Positions 46,820 through 58,222 are shown, counted from the first letter of the stretch. The stretch: DNA of 64,000 bases from Lathyrus oleraceus (GCF_024323335.1 NC_066581.1:180165330-180229329), one strand, 5' to 3'. A program made the numbers and translations. Notes: generated from the letters alone by a model not told the origin.

Positions 46820-46934
46820 TTTCTTTGGTTATTCCCCGCAGAGTGCAAATTTCTACGGTTCTTTGGTATTCAATCCCTGTGTACCTCGAAAGTCTGACAG
46901 CCGTTGCATTCATCCGCTCGGGTACCCAGTTGAT

Positions 46935-46948
46935 GGAATAGGGGCAGC
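46935..46948 (+). other. Polypurine tract, copy 2
   Basis: GGAATAGGGGCAGC directly before the 3' LTR start TGTAGCACC; same as in copy 1. Confidence 0.87.
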
Positions 46949-49900
46949 TGTAGCACCTCAAATTTGCACCCTCCATTTGTACATTCATTTAATTTTTAGG
47001 TCATTAACATTGCATTAACATTGCATAGCACATTGCATCTTATCAGTCAAAACTGGTATCCAGAGGATTCATCTGTGCAAGAAGAGCAAGGGTTTTCCAT
47101 GAGATAAAGGCCATATGGGTGTTCCAATGAGCTTATGTGAACCTAAGGTTTATTTTGAAGCAATTTAATCAAGTGCTAGAGGCTCAAAGTCCATAGTGCA
47201 GTTTCAAGTCATCTGGGACACTTACTGCAAGTCAACTAAGGGTTAGGAGGTGGAGAAATGGTCTGAGACACTTCATTCATGTCCCAAAGAGGTTTATTTA
47301 ACATGTCAAACTCATGCCTTGAAGATTTTGAAGCCAGATCAAAAGTTTCCCAAAATGGAAAGTGACCTGTAATTTCAAGTTTCCAAAAATGGCAAGTTTT
47401 TGGACCAACTTCAACTTGACTTTCCAACATCAAGGAAGCTTCAAATGAAATTTTGTCCAACATGAAAGTTGAAGATCTTTCTCTTCCATTTCCAAAAAGT
47501 CCAAGATCATGAGCATCTCATGCATGGTTGAGGAGATATGATCAAATCATTGCCAAGTGTGCATGGAACTTCCAAAGGCCATAACTTTTGACTCATAACT
47601 CTAAAATGAGTGGCTCTTTTTGCATATTTCTTCTCATGACATGAACTTTCCAAAACATTCATCACTTTGCATGAAAATTCATCATATGATCATATGCATA
47701 TTCATGCTTATTTTGGAGGGAAAATGCTAATTTTGAAATTGGTGCATCATGGGAACAAATCACCATTGCCATTGTGTTAATTGGAAGTTTTTAAGTGAAA
47801 TTGATCAGCCATATAGCACTGTTCACGTGAGATTGCTCCATGCACCACCAATTTTCCAAATTTGCCAATACACCTTATTTTTCACTTAATCTCCACTAAA
47901 CATGATTAATTTTGATAAAGAGTGGATTAACACAGAGTATATATACATAATCCTAACAGAATTGTGGAGGTTTTTGCTCATTCTAGATCCAAATTCTCTT
48001 TCCCTCCAATTTTTTCTCTCAACCAAAATTCAAATTTCTTCCACATAGCCTTCAATTTTCTTCCATATTCTTGTTCTTTGGTGTTGATTTAGTATAGATC
48101 AAGCCTTGAATCATCAAATTTGGACCAGAATTGTGTGGTGCAAGCTCAAGAACATAGCAATGGCAATTCAGATTTAAGCAAGATCTAAGCAGTTCAAAAC
48201 CTCAAGTTCTTCATCAAACTTCATAACAAGTGATTAGGAGTGGATTTGCACGATTGCCAGGCCTTGAAACTGCAGATTCCAGAAGTTGATCTTCAAGAGG
48301 TCATATTTTCGATCATCTTAATTCTCTGTTTTATGTGTATGATAGTGTAGATCTTATTATGATGGTTAATCTGAGCTAAATTTCGTGTGGTTTAGTGTAC
48401 TAATGACTGAGATATGCTTGATGGAAGTTTTGTGCACCAAAATGTTTTTGCTCGATTTGAATTTGTTATGATGAATTAGAATGAATTGATGTTGGATTCG
48501 TGTTCCTTGTAGCATAAGCTTTCATTTGGCGTAATTGTTTTGAAATTTTGGAAATTTTTTTGTGTGAGTACACTGTTCACTCATCGTCTTCACGAAGAAG
48601 ACGGTGTTTTCCACCGTACACGGCTGAGCGCTCCACCGTCTGGTTAGGGCTGACATGTCTGCCACATATGCGCGCCGTTGGCCTTTTGGTTGGATGATAT
48701 TTCGCTGACTCGTCCACGCGTTCGTTTGACCGTGACTCAGATTTGCCAACGCATTAATAGAACGACCGCGTTTTGGCTTGTACTGAGTTCGAGTCCTGCT
48801 TCCAGCAATTGCCATTTCTTCATTTCTTCTCATTTTTTTTTGTTTTGCAATTTTTATTTCATTTTATACATGATCTTTGAAAAATCATATCAATTTGAAA
48901 ATAAGTCCAATTCACCTCCAATTTTTTTTCACATGATCACATGGATGTCTAGAATTTTTTGATGTTGATTTTAGAATTTTATCATTTTTGGAAATCATAT
49001 TGTGTTGAATTGATTGAACATGTATGCATTTGGACCTTGCCTCATTCATCCTATGGTAAAATGCTCATACATGATCCAAATGCCATGAAATTTTGCATGA
49101 TGATTGTTAACATGTTGACGGATTTGTGTGATTTTATTTGGCATTTTTTCTATTGTCTTCACTGTTTGGGACACATGTACTTTAGGTGTGACAATTTGTG
49201 TCACACAATTGGATGGTTGGCTTATGCATTTTCATTTCCATATCAATTGAACTTTGATGATGCTGATTTTTGATATGATGATTGTGTTTGATGTGTTGAT
49301 TGCTCATGATTTTTTCCAGAATTGTTTGAGTCATTTCTGTTTTAATATGGAATTTTGATTCTTGATGATCAATTGCATGCTTTGAAATTGCCTTGGCCTC
49401 CTCATGCTCATGAAATGACTTTGCATAATGCTTTTGATTTGGTCCTTTTTAGGACATGTTCATGATAGAGTAAATGTGATTCATGTTGAGTTTTAGCTTC
49501 TGTTTTGACTTTTTGCCCCCCCTTTGACCCTAGCCTTTGAGCTAGTGGTTTGTTCTCATCTTTTGGACTTTGTGTTTCAGGTTTCAAGCAATTAGCCACA
49601 TTGGTTGATTTGATCTCATCACTTGAGATACAAGTTATTTTGGGTTGACTAACATTGCTGTTTTGTAGGTCTTGTGGATGATGAATTAATTTAGTTTGCT
49701 TGCATCTTATGCCTGGCATTGATGTTGTCTGATGATTGGTTGTCTCACTGTTGGATTTTCTGATTGTTTTGTCTGAATACTATACTGATTGTTTGGATGT
49801 TTACACAAGTACTTTAGCCGCTTTAACTCATCGTTTGAGTTGCTTTATTTTGCTTGTGGTTGGCATACCACTTAGGTAACTTCCTATTCTCCATGTAGTC

Positions 49901-51307
49901 TGGAAGACCTGTCATGTTATGTTGGCAGGCACCTGTCTGAAGCCCTCCTTAAGAGGCAATGTTTGTGCTTGTTTATCTTTGTGCCTTGTACATTCAAAGA
50001 CCTCCTAAGTGAAGAGGCATTGGCAGATAGAAGGGATGTGCAATCCATCCCCTGCTATTCAGTTGAGTCTTTTATCTTGCTCGCACTACGTGTTGATGCA
50101 TTTTGAATAAACACCCACGATCCTTGTACATAGAGTCGGTCATGTGGAGTAGAGTTCCTCATTCTGGACTCCCACACTTTCATTGATTCCAGCTCTCCCA
50201 GGCCAAGGATAAGAGCTATGAGGTCTGATCCTCATTTCCCATTTCATTTGCTTCACCCTAACTCTCAATGTTAGGGTTAAGAGCTCAAAACACCCCTTCC
50301 AGTTGGCTTGTTTGTCGAGGTTGATATGACCCCTTGACTAAAGCCCAGCCTTGTATGAGCCACTTGTTAGCATATAGTGTGTGTGCTTGCTCTCTTGTGC
50401 TTGTGTTTTCTTATTTGTTGTTTAGGCTAGCTTGCTTCCTGTGCAAGTTAGGGTTAGAGACCTGAACTTAGGGATCGTGTTCATGACAACTTCTAGGCTC
50501 GAGTCGTAGTCTCCCTAGTAGCTTGTTATCTCCCTAGTCTCTGGTTAGGATAGAAGTTCTTTCCCTGTTAAGGGGAACTACGTCGCCCTGATCCTCATAC
50601 CAGATGAGGTACGTAGGCAAGAGATGAGCTGATCTCTCCGGGCGCCCTTTTTCTTTTTCAACCCCTTCTTGTTTGTGCGGAGTCTGACGTAAGTCCAACG
50701 ATTGGCAGTCGGTTTCCTGTGTGTGTTTGTTTGTCCGGAGTCTGACATAAGTCCAGCGATTGGCAGTCGGTTTCCCGTCTTGTGTGCGTTTTCCTGTTTG
50801 GAGTCTGACGTAAGTCCAGCGATTGGCAGTTGGTTTCCTGTGTGTGGTTGTTTGTTCGGAGTCTGACGTAAGTCCAACGATTGGCAGTCGGTTTCCTGTC
50901 AGCGTTTTGTTTGGCATGCGTTAGTCGAGCTACGAGTGCTCTGATTCTTCTTTGGTTAGAGAAGATACGTATGCATAGGATGCTATATCCTAGCGAGCAC
51001 ATTCCCCGCATCCATTCTCCCGTCTTCTTCCATATGTGTTTGATTCCAGTCTTATGCAGTGTTTGAGCAGTCTTTTTAGCAACCTTTCTTCTATTCTTTC
51101 TGAGCGTGGATCCCATCGAGTACGATGGATGCGTAGGGGTGCTAATACCTTCCCTTCGCATAACCGACTCCCGATCCTATCAATCTCTGGTCGCGAGACC
51201 ATTCCTTTCCAAGTTTACTTCGAGCGTTTCCTTTCCCTCCTTTGGGATAAATAATGCACAGTGGCGGCTCTGTGTCTTTTCCCGCCGGTTTTTCGCGTAA
51301 TGCGACA
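46949..51307 (+). repeat. 3' LTR of Ogre copy 2
   Basis: 4359 bp, TGTAGCACC to ATGCGACA, nearly identical to the 5' LTR. Around 50180-50240 it keeps the segment (TTGATTCCAGCTCTCCCAGG and on) lost from the 5' LTR; copy 1 has a related segment there, so this version is ancestral. Confidence 0.95.
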
Positions 51308-51312
51308 GCATC
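51308..51312 (+). repeat. Target-site duplication GCATC, right copy
   Basis: Twin of 29703-29707, followed by A (last base of the resident LTR), AC and the resident primer site. Confidence 0.92.
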
Positions 51313-51315
51313 AAC

Positions 51316-51334
51316 TGGCGACTCTGTTGGGGAC
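51316..51334 (+). other. Primer-binding site of the resident element
   Basis: TGGCGACTCTGTTGGGGAC, one base different from the Ogre copy 2 site (C to T at position 12), two bases after the restored LTR end. Confidence 0.85.
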
Positions 51335-54300
51335 TTCTTATACTTTCCCTAGAGAGAGCCCCTCCTAACCTTTAATTTTTAGGGTTATGTGTTTTTTGTT
51401 TGCTTGTTTATTTTTTGTTTATTTATTTGCTTATTATTTTTTATATTTTCTAAGTCTTTCATATATATTTTTATTATATATTTCATTATCTTGTCATCAT
51501 GTGGAAGGGATTGTGATATGTGTGAAGCCTAAACCCAGACTTGAGGGAAAAGTGATAAGTTTAAGTAAGGGGGTCGTCCTGTCTTGGCCGCTGGGGTTCC
51601 TACCCTATGGGGTCTTTGATGATGATTCTGCCTAGATGAGATCAATTCAAAGGTTTATCATGAGTTGACAAGCACTTCTTCATGATAAAACATTGAATTC
51701 AGTCCATGATTCCAGGGACCTCTTCTAAAACTCCTTCAACTCATGGTGACCTTATGTTATCAGCCCGTAAGGGTCGCTACTAAGGTCTCGCCTAGATGAG
51801 AGCTATGCCGAAGGATTATCGTAGGAAGATTTACTCCTTCTCATGGTAAACCAAGAGTATAATCCATGACTCTAGAGCTATCATCTTACCAAAAACTTTA
51901 TATCCTACAAGAAAAGGGATTGGGTAGTCCAAACTTAGAAATGACTTGTCATAAGAAGACCACCTTAGCTAGGTCATGCTTGCATATTACATTACTTATC
52001 CTTAAACCCATATATGGGTTCCATTACCTCTCATTATCCCTATATGTAGGGAACCTTCCTAAATAAGGCTTCCCCATGCACGTCATTATCCTAAACCCGT
52101 AAGAGTTTCCTTTTATTTGTTACTATCATAATGTTACACTTGCATTGCATCTAAAAAAACATTTAGCATACCTTAAAAAAATACTTTTTTTGCATACCCC
52201 ATGCATTTCATGCATTTGCATGCATACACATACATTTGCATATCCTTTCCGTTTTCTCCCTTATCTAACTGTCAAGAGCTAAGAGGTTTCCCGATACTCA
52301 TAAGAAAACTCAAAGGATATCTCAAGAAACTATGGAGGAACTCAAGAGGGGAAAGTACCATTGAAGAGATAATAGTCACCCGGTGTGAATACAAATTCCA
52401 AGACCTGATCGACGACAAGCCGTTAACTCTTGAAAAAGGAGTCTCATTGGTGAATATTCACCCCTTATCTTTATAAGTGGGAGAACAGAAAAAAACATCC
52501 CCTAAAGACAGTGGATCAATATAGAAGCTCATCCCTGGGATCAATAGACTTCATCAGTTCCAGTTGTAATTTCTTTTTCGATAAGTGTTTTTTGTACTAA
52601 AAGTTGTACTGTTTGGGAAATAATTTTAATAAAATGAACATGCATGTTTTTGAAATCAATCCATTCGTTTACACTCTCTTTCTTATGCCATCATGAAAAT
52701 AAAAATAAAAACCAATCAAACCTTTTATTTTCACTTTTCACCTATTTTAACAAACTTAGGAGGAGAATGATGTAAATAAAATAATCAAATTTACTGACGT
52801 ATGCTTTTAATAGTAAGACCTGGCTGATGATGTATGACATTATTTCGTTTCTCTAAACACTAGAGAAATAAGGAGATAACTCGTAGTCAACCCCCTCGAG
52901 CCAGAAGTCGATGTTTCTTTTTTCTATTAATAAAAAACCCTTACTCTTAACCATGAGTATGGTAGTTCTTCAATTAAGTCAATGGTGCATTCTAATATCA
53001 AGAGAATTATCACACGGATAAGAGGCTCAAGCACATCTTCTTCCTTGCACACATCATTCAATATCAAGGAAGCAATGAAGATAAAGCTCATAATAGCTAA
53101 CCTGGCAGTCACATCTTTCGAAACCAAAAGAAAATATCGCAAGAGTTGTTTTACAAAAAAGGGTCCGCTAAGTAAAAAAAACCCTGAAAATTTGACTTAG
53201 GCAAATGTTAGGGCATCATGTTTTAAAAAGAGTCTGCTAAGTCAAAAAACTAAGACTTAGACAAAAGTTAGGGCATCCTGATGGACCACGAATTCTAAAG
53301 AATTGGTCTGTGCAAAATAGGGATTAAAAAGAAAAGAAAAATAAAAAACTGGAAACAAGCTTGTAAACAAAAGTAGTTGACTGCCACCTTCGTCAAGTGC
53401 TTAAACCATTGTATCTCTTTCATCACCATGACTGCCAAAGTTCTCTGGCAGACTGAAAGCATTTGTTGAGTTAATTGAATTTAGGAATGGAGAACATCAA
53501 GGAGAAGGGGTGGGATAAAATTAAAATTTGAGCCTTATATCTTTTGTTTCATAAACTGTGAACCAGGCCTCGTTATAACATTTAAAAGTCCTAATTGAAG
53601 CTAGGTTCACTATGAAAGCATACTCAATTTTTTTTGCAATAAACTGACTTCAAATGTTTGTTAAATCAATGATAACAATCTTATTTTATCACATTTTCAC
53701 ATTTTCATTTGTGCCAACCTCGTGGCCAGATATCATCTGTATACACCATATATGTTTTCCATAACAGTATTCGATTTCAAAGACATGCATGAGCATGGCG
53801 TTAGAAATACTTTTCAAAGAGAACATATTTATCACAAATTAATACTTAGAACCAAGGAAATATCAACAATGGTTTGATCAGGGGCATACCACTTCGAGAC
53901 ATTGTTGACTAGGGGCAAGTCACCTAAGGATCCTTCTAGTTAGGGGTAAATCCTTATAATTATGGACAGATCATCAGAAGATCCTACCAACTAGAGGCAA
54001 AGCATCTGAATATTTGACCCACCTATGTTGAATCATCTATGTGACCCTGATGATAATGGGCAAACCTCTCAAGAGCTCATACTAGGGTAGGCCACCTCAG
54101 GAGCATAGTGGAGCCAACCACTCGAGAAGTCGGTTAGTCAAGGGTATACTTTTCAAAAGTTCAGATACTATGGAAATTCATATGAAGGTCACATCGTAAC
54201 ATTGTGGAACCCAAGTCTTTTTTTCATGCAACTCTTCCAGACCCTAGTGACATGGGGAAAATCATTCTAAAAATTGGCCATACACCAATTAATCAGGGGT

Positions 54301-54370
54301 ATACCTTGCAAGATTCATATACTAGGGGTAGTCCTTATCAAGGTCATATCACAACATGGCATGATCCAAG
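51335..54370 (+). other. Internal region of the resident element, no gag-pol found
   Basis: A pair of about 160-bp imperfect repeats starts GCCTAGATGAGA at 51630 and 51790. A 92-codon frame ending at 52476 (KLKGYLKKLWRNSRGEST and on) has no recognised motif. 52560-52745 resembles Ogre intron or UTR text (AATAAA runs). 53158-53330 is a diverged post-pol block. From about 53880 to 54370 phrases of the type CTAGGGGCAA / GTTAGGGGTAAATC recur every 50-60 bases, with a longer repeat pair at about 54160 and 54311. No RT, integrase, protease or gag motif is visible. Confidence 0.6.
53158..53330 (+). repeat. Diverged post-pol block in the resident element
   Basis: GGGTCCGCTAAG, then GACTTAGGCAAATGTTAGGG, GCATCATG, AGTCTGCTAAG, and GGGCATCCTGATGGACC follow the same order as the post-pol blocks of Ogre copies 1 and 2. 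Confidence 0.55.
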
Positions 54371-55444
54371 TGAAGGTGAGAAAAACAAGAAAGGGGGGTT
54401 TGAATTGTTTTGGAAAATAAGCGCTTTTTCAAAATGAAAATCACACAAGGAATTTATACTGGTTCGCTTATAACACAAAGCTACTCCAGTCCACCCGGCC
54501 AAGGTGATTTCGCCTTCAACAAGGACTTAATCCACTAATCTTGAAAGATTGATTACAAACAACGTCTAAGAGAAAGATCTCTTAGTCCTCTCAAGTATAC
54601 AGACTGTGCAAAGTCACTTGAGGAAATAAAACAAAGATAAAGACTTATGTAATCTAGAGTGCTTCTAAGATAAGCAAATATTACAACAGTAAGAACAAAG
54701 TGTTTCACGTTCTAAGCAAAAGCTTCGTGAAGATTGAGAGAATAAAACGTGTTTTTGTGTGTTGATGTTTCAATATGTTCTTCTTGTTCTCTCAATGTTG
54801 ATTGCAGTCCTTTATATAGGAGTGAAGTAGTCGTTGAAGTTTATGGATTATAATTTGAATTAATGCCATAACTTATATAGCTTCTTGCCCAGACAACTTT
54901 CTCTCCTTGAATGACTACTTTCCAAATATAGTTCCTTTTTATTTGAATTTGGAGTTAACGTCTCTTTCTGTATTAGGAAATCCATTTCCATACCTTTATT
55001 TTGAAGTTAACGTTACTCTTCCTTTATTTAGCAAATCCATGATCAGAGTCTTCATGTTTCTGAGAATCTTGTAATCTTGCTATCTTACTTCTGATGTTGA
55101 TCTCTTTTGAGTTCTGATGGTTTCTTCAGATAGCGCTGAGAGCTTCTGGAGTTTGACATACCGTTGTTCAGAGTCAGAACTTCTAGAGCGTACTTCTTGT
55201 TCAGATGCTTCTGATATTTTGCTGTTTTGCTCAGAGTTAGACTTTCTTGAACGTGTTTCTACTTCAGATGCTCCTGGTCTTTTGATAATTTGTATCTGAT
55301 ATGATTCTGTATCTGATGATTTCTTCCTTCTTTCCTTAGAACCCTACACACTTAGAAACTTTTTGTTAGGGTGTCATTTTTGGTTTCATCCTTTGTTATC
55401 ATCAAAATCATGGAATCTGTTGTAGAACAATTTTTGTTCTTACA
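54371..55444 (-). repeat. 3' LTR of the copia element (1074 bp)
   Basis: On the minus strand it runs TGTAAGAACAAAAATTG to CTCACCTTCA. The plus-strand left part is the same as 63554-64000 except one base (A at about 54772, G in the other copy). A TATATAAA promoter motif is at 54811-54818 on the minus strand. Confidence 0.95.
54811..54818 (-). promoter_or_regulatory. TATA box of the copia LTR
   Basis: TATATAAA on the minus strand inside CTCCTATATAAAGGACTGC; the same motif is at the window end (about 63993-64000) in the other LTR. Confidence 0.65.
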
Positions 55445-55865
55445 ATCTCCCCCTTTTTGATGATGATAAAACAAACTTAATTAGCAGATGAAACATAAAC
55501 AATATCAGCTCAGATAGACAAGAGCTCCCCCTGAGATAGGCTAGGGAGTTCAGAAGTTCTTACCAGAGCTTCCAAGCAATGAGGTTTCTTGATACCTTCT
55601 GCAATTTCTTAAGTCTAGTGTTAGATAAATTTATTTTTTAAAAAAATATGTTGCAGAGTGCGTAAGGTATTTAGACAGTATTTTCATCAGAGCTATTAAT
55701 GACTTCTCCCCCTTTTTGTCAGAATCAAAAAGACAGCAAAAAAAAAAAAATTCAAGAGAAAAACATTGTATTCAGATAAAAAGGCAACAGAGACAAGGTC
55801 AAAAAGAACAAGTAAACATTAGAAACAAAGAAAGCAAAACAACAAGCAAACAAAATCCTAAGTGC
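55445..55865 (-). other. Copia 3' region with repeated polypurine tracts
   Basis: Minus-strand purine blocks of the AAAAAGGGGGAGA type lie next to the LTR (55446-55458) and again at 55703-55718, with shorter CAGGGGGAG forms at 55525-55535 and, inside the ORF, 56028-56038. The LTR-adjacent one is the functional candidate. Multiple polypurine tracts near the 3' LTR are a known Sirevirus trait. No gene is seen here. Confidence 0.8.
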
Positions 55866-58222
55866 CTAGGGGTTGGGAGGCGGAGGCATTCTCTGAAGCA
55901 ATTGAGCTAGCATGTTCTGAATGTTGTCGTTGACAGTGTCTTGTTTATCCATTCTGGCACGGAGTTCCTTCTGATCTTTCTTCAGTTTTTCCAGCGTCTG
56001 GATAACCATAGGAACAACAGATGAGGACTCCCCCTGAGTCAGAGCCTGCTGTGCTTCAGCAGCGGCCTTTGCTTCAGCTTCAGCAGCAACCTGTGCTTCA
56101 GCTTCGGCAGCAACCTGTGCTTCAGCTTCGGCAGCAGCAGCAGAATCGGCCAGAGCTTTAGCTTCAGCTTCCTTTGCCCTTAGGATTTCAGCTTCCCTTG
56201 CTCTTTCTTCCTCCAGCCTTCTGGCTTCCTCTTCAGCTTCTCTAGCAAGTCTCTCCTGTAGTCTTGCCTCAGCATCTCTGATGTAGCCATTTTTGACTTG
56301 CTCAGAGATGTTCTTCAGTTTAAAAGCCTCAGAGGTCATCCAGCCAATGACTCTGTTCCAGTGTGTCCTTACAGAATCAGGATCATCACTGACTTCAGAG
56401 TTAATGGTCAGAGACTTGACCTTTTGTACTGAAGCCCCTGCGACCAGCATTATGGCTTCCTCAAGGGTAGGTACGGAAAGGTTAGATTCAGAGGTTTGAG
56501 GTGAAGAGGTTGGAGGGCTGAGGTTTAATGTTAGAGGTTCAGGTTCAGCTTCAGGTTCAGGTTCAGCTGAGGTGTTTGGAGGGGTGATATCAGAGGTGTG
56601 TAGGTCAGAGGGTTGAGCTTCAGAAGGTTGGTCTTCAGAAGGGATGTTGGTTGTTTGTTCTGGGGGAGGTGAAGTTACTTCAGATTGTGTTGGTTGTTGT
56701 GAAGCGAGGTTTTGAGCCTGAATTTGAGCTAGAGTTGGAGAGTTAGGGTCAGAGTATTCTGGGTCAGAGGAGAGGATAAGGTATGGAGGTGATTCTGGGT
56801 CTGAAGATGATGAAGAGGAAGTGGTTTGGTTCATTTCTTCAGCTTCAGATAGAGGTAGTGATGTATGGGCAAGATTAACTTTGGGTAGAGGTTGTGAGGT
56901 TCTGGTTGTAGAAGGTGGGGTTTCAGAGGATGTGTATATAGGTGGTGTTGGGAGAGGATTAGAAGAGGAAGCCACAAGAGGTTCAGAGGGAATAGAGGGA
57001 GCAGACGTACCAGTAGTTACTTGCAGAGGCGCTGGAGATCTGGTTCCAGAAGTTTCTCCTAGCCTTGCTCTCTTTGCCTTTGAAGACTTCTTTGAAGAGG
57101 GACCTCTTTTGAACCTGACAAAATCTTCTTCTGAATCTAGACAGTCATCCAGTCTGAAGTCGGAGATGTCGACTCCTTCATCCTTCAGACGCTGCATATA
57201 GAAGAGGATAGCGTCTCTGGGTTCATTCTTATAGAACCTTGCAAGACCATGGGGCAGCTTCCTCTGATCTTTCAAGGCGTCCCAGGAGGTGTCCATCGTG
57301 GGTCTGACTTGAATCTTCTTCAAGATTCCCATGCTCTTGAGATTTCTGGCGTTCAGAGGCCTTCCAGTATCTATTGCCAGATCTTCCATAAGCTTGTTCT
57401 TCTCCAGATGATCTACAAACCCATTTTCGATGAAGACATCAGACAGAAGTCTTCCCAGGGGGATGTAGGTTCTGGGTTTCATGTTGTTTCTTGTCTCCCT
57501 TACAGAGTCTCTGAGATATCTGAAGAGTAGTGCAGGAAGGCAGAGCTTCAAACCCTTGTGAATGCAATACAGAATGCACTTCTGATCTGTATTGATGTAG
57601 TCAGAGGAGTTTGATGCTGGGCGATGATGAATGGTTCCCAGAATGATCTTGAGCCATACTCTGAGGTTCTGATGAAGTTCTTTGTTCTTTGAAGGATTGC
57701 CTTCAGTGTTGAGTTTGAAAATGGTTGGATTTATTTCCTGAGCAACGCGCCTTGACCTAGGGTTGATGTTGTAAATCCTTATTCCTCCATCTTTCTCCAT
57801 GTTCAATAAAGAAGCAATTGACTTTTCAGTAATCACTATCTTTACCCCAATACGAAGGAGACGATGAAATGGTCATCAGCGTAAGCAAATCTCCAGAATT
57901 CTTTGATGAGATTTGGGTAAACAGGACCATAAAGCCTTTGAAAGTAGTTTTCCCACCCTTGTTGACGGAGTTCTTCAGTAAGATCTACTCCATTTCTCCT
58001 CATGTTGTCGAAGTCCACCAGTGTTTCACATAACACTTCCAGTCCCTCAAAGGGGGTTGCTAGGTTGATATGAGGTTGACGATCAAGAACATGGGGTTCC
58101 TTGTACACTGGAGTAATGGAAACGCCCGTAACTGTTGGAGTGGAAATGCTTGAACTTTGGGCAGTGGTGTTGGATTCCATTTGTTGAGAAAAGTTGAAAA
58201 CTTGTTGTTGTTGAGCATCCAT
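55866..58222 (-). pseudogene. Env-position extra ORF with plant-transposon-protein-like domain (one frameshift)
   Basis: Starts at minus-strand ATG 58222 (MDAQQQQVFNFSQQ) and ends at 55866. A one-base loss in a G run near 57846 splits it into 126 codons and about 658 codons; protein similarity runs straight through. The N-terminal half (EGLEVLCETLVDFDN, LIKEFWRFAYADDHF, LLFRYLRDSVRE) resembles the putative plant transposon protein domain (Transposase_32 type; from memory). The middle is Ser/Thr/Pro/Glu-rich and low in order. The C-terminus has Ala-Glu repeats (EAQVAAEAEAQVAAEAEAKA) predicted as coiled coil, and a KDQKELRARMDKQDTVND tail. It holds the place of the env-like ORF of SIRE elements, but no signal peptide or clear membrane segment is visible. 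Role unknown. Confidence 0.75.

Larger units (their letters stand above)
29708..51307 (+). mobile_element. Complete Ogre retrotransposon, copy 2 (21.6 kb)
   Basis: Both LTRs (4335 and 4359 bp), a 5-bp TSD, primer site, ORF1, gag-pro, intron, pol, repeat-rich 3' UTR and PPT are all present. Size and order are those of Ogre. The LTRs are nearly identical apart from scattered differences and one replaced segment (32945-32990), so the insertion is fairly young. ORF1 has one frameshift, gag-pro one stop, and pol two stops plus a 47-bp net deletion, so it is not autonomous now. Confidence 0.96.
24946..54370 (+). mobile_element. Resident Tat/Ogre-like retrotransposon, coding-poor, split by Ogre copy 2
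   Basis: The 5' LTR runs TGTAAGACCCC (24946) to GCATCA (29703-29707, completed by base 51313). A TGGCGACTCTGTTGGGGAC primer site follows at 51316-51334. The internal region continues to 54370, where the copia element interrupts it. No ORF1, gag, RT or integrase motifs were found in the roughly 3.06 kb of internal sequence, but the conserved post-pol block is kept. This fits a deleted or non-autonomous relative of Ogre. The 3' LTR is not in the window. Coordinates span the 21.6-kb inserted Ogre (29708-51307 plus one TSD). Confidence 0.8.

Noticed and set aside
52201..52476. 92-codon plus-strand frame in the resident element
   Set aside because: No recognised motif and low-complexity start; kept only as a remark in the internal-region entry.
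54204..54437. 77-codon plus-strand frame
   Set aside because: It crosses the border between the resident element and the copia LTR, so it is a chance junction frame.
56821..57201. 126-codon plus-strand frame rich in Gly, Val and Glu
   Set aside because: Shadow of the minus-strand extra ORF of the copia element.
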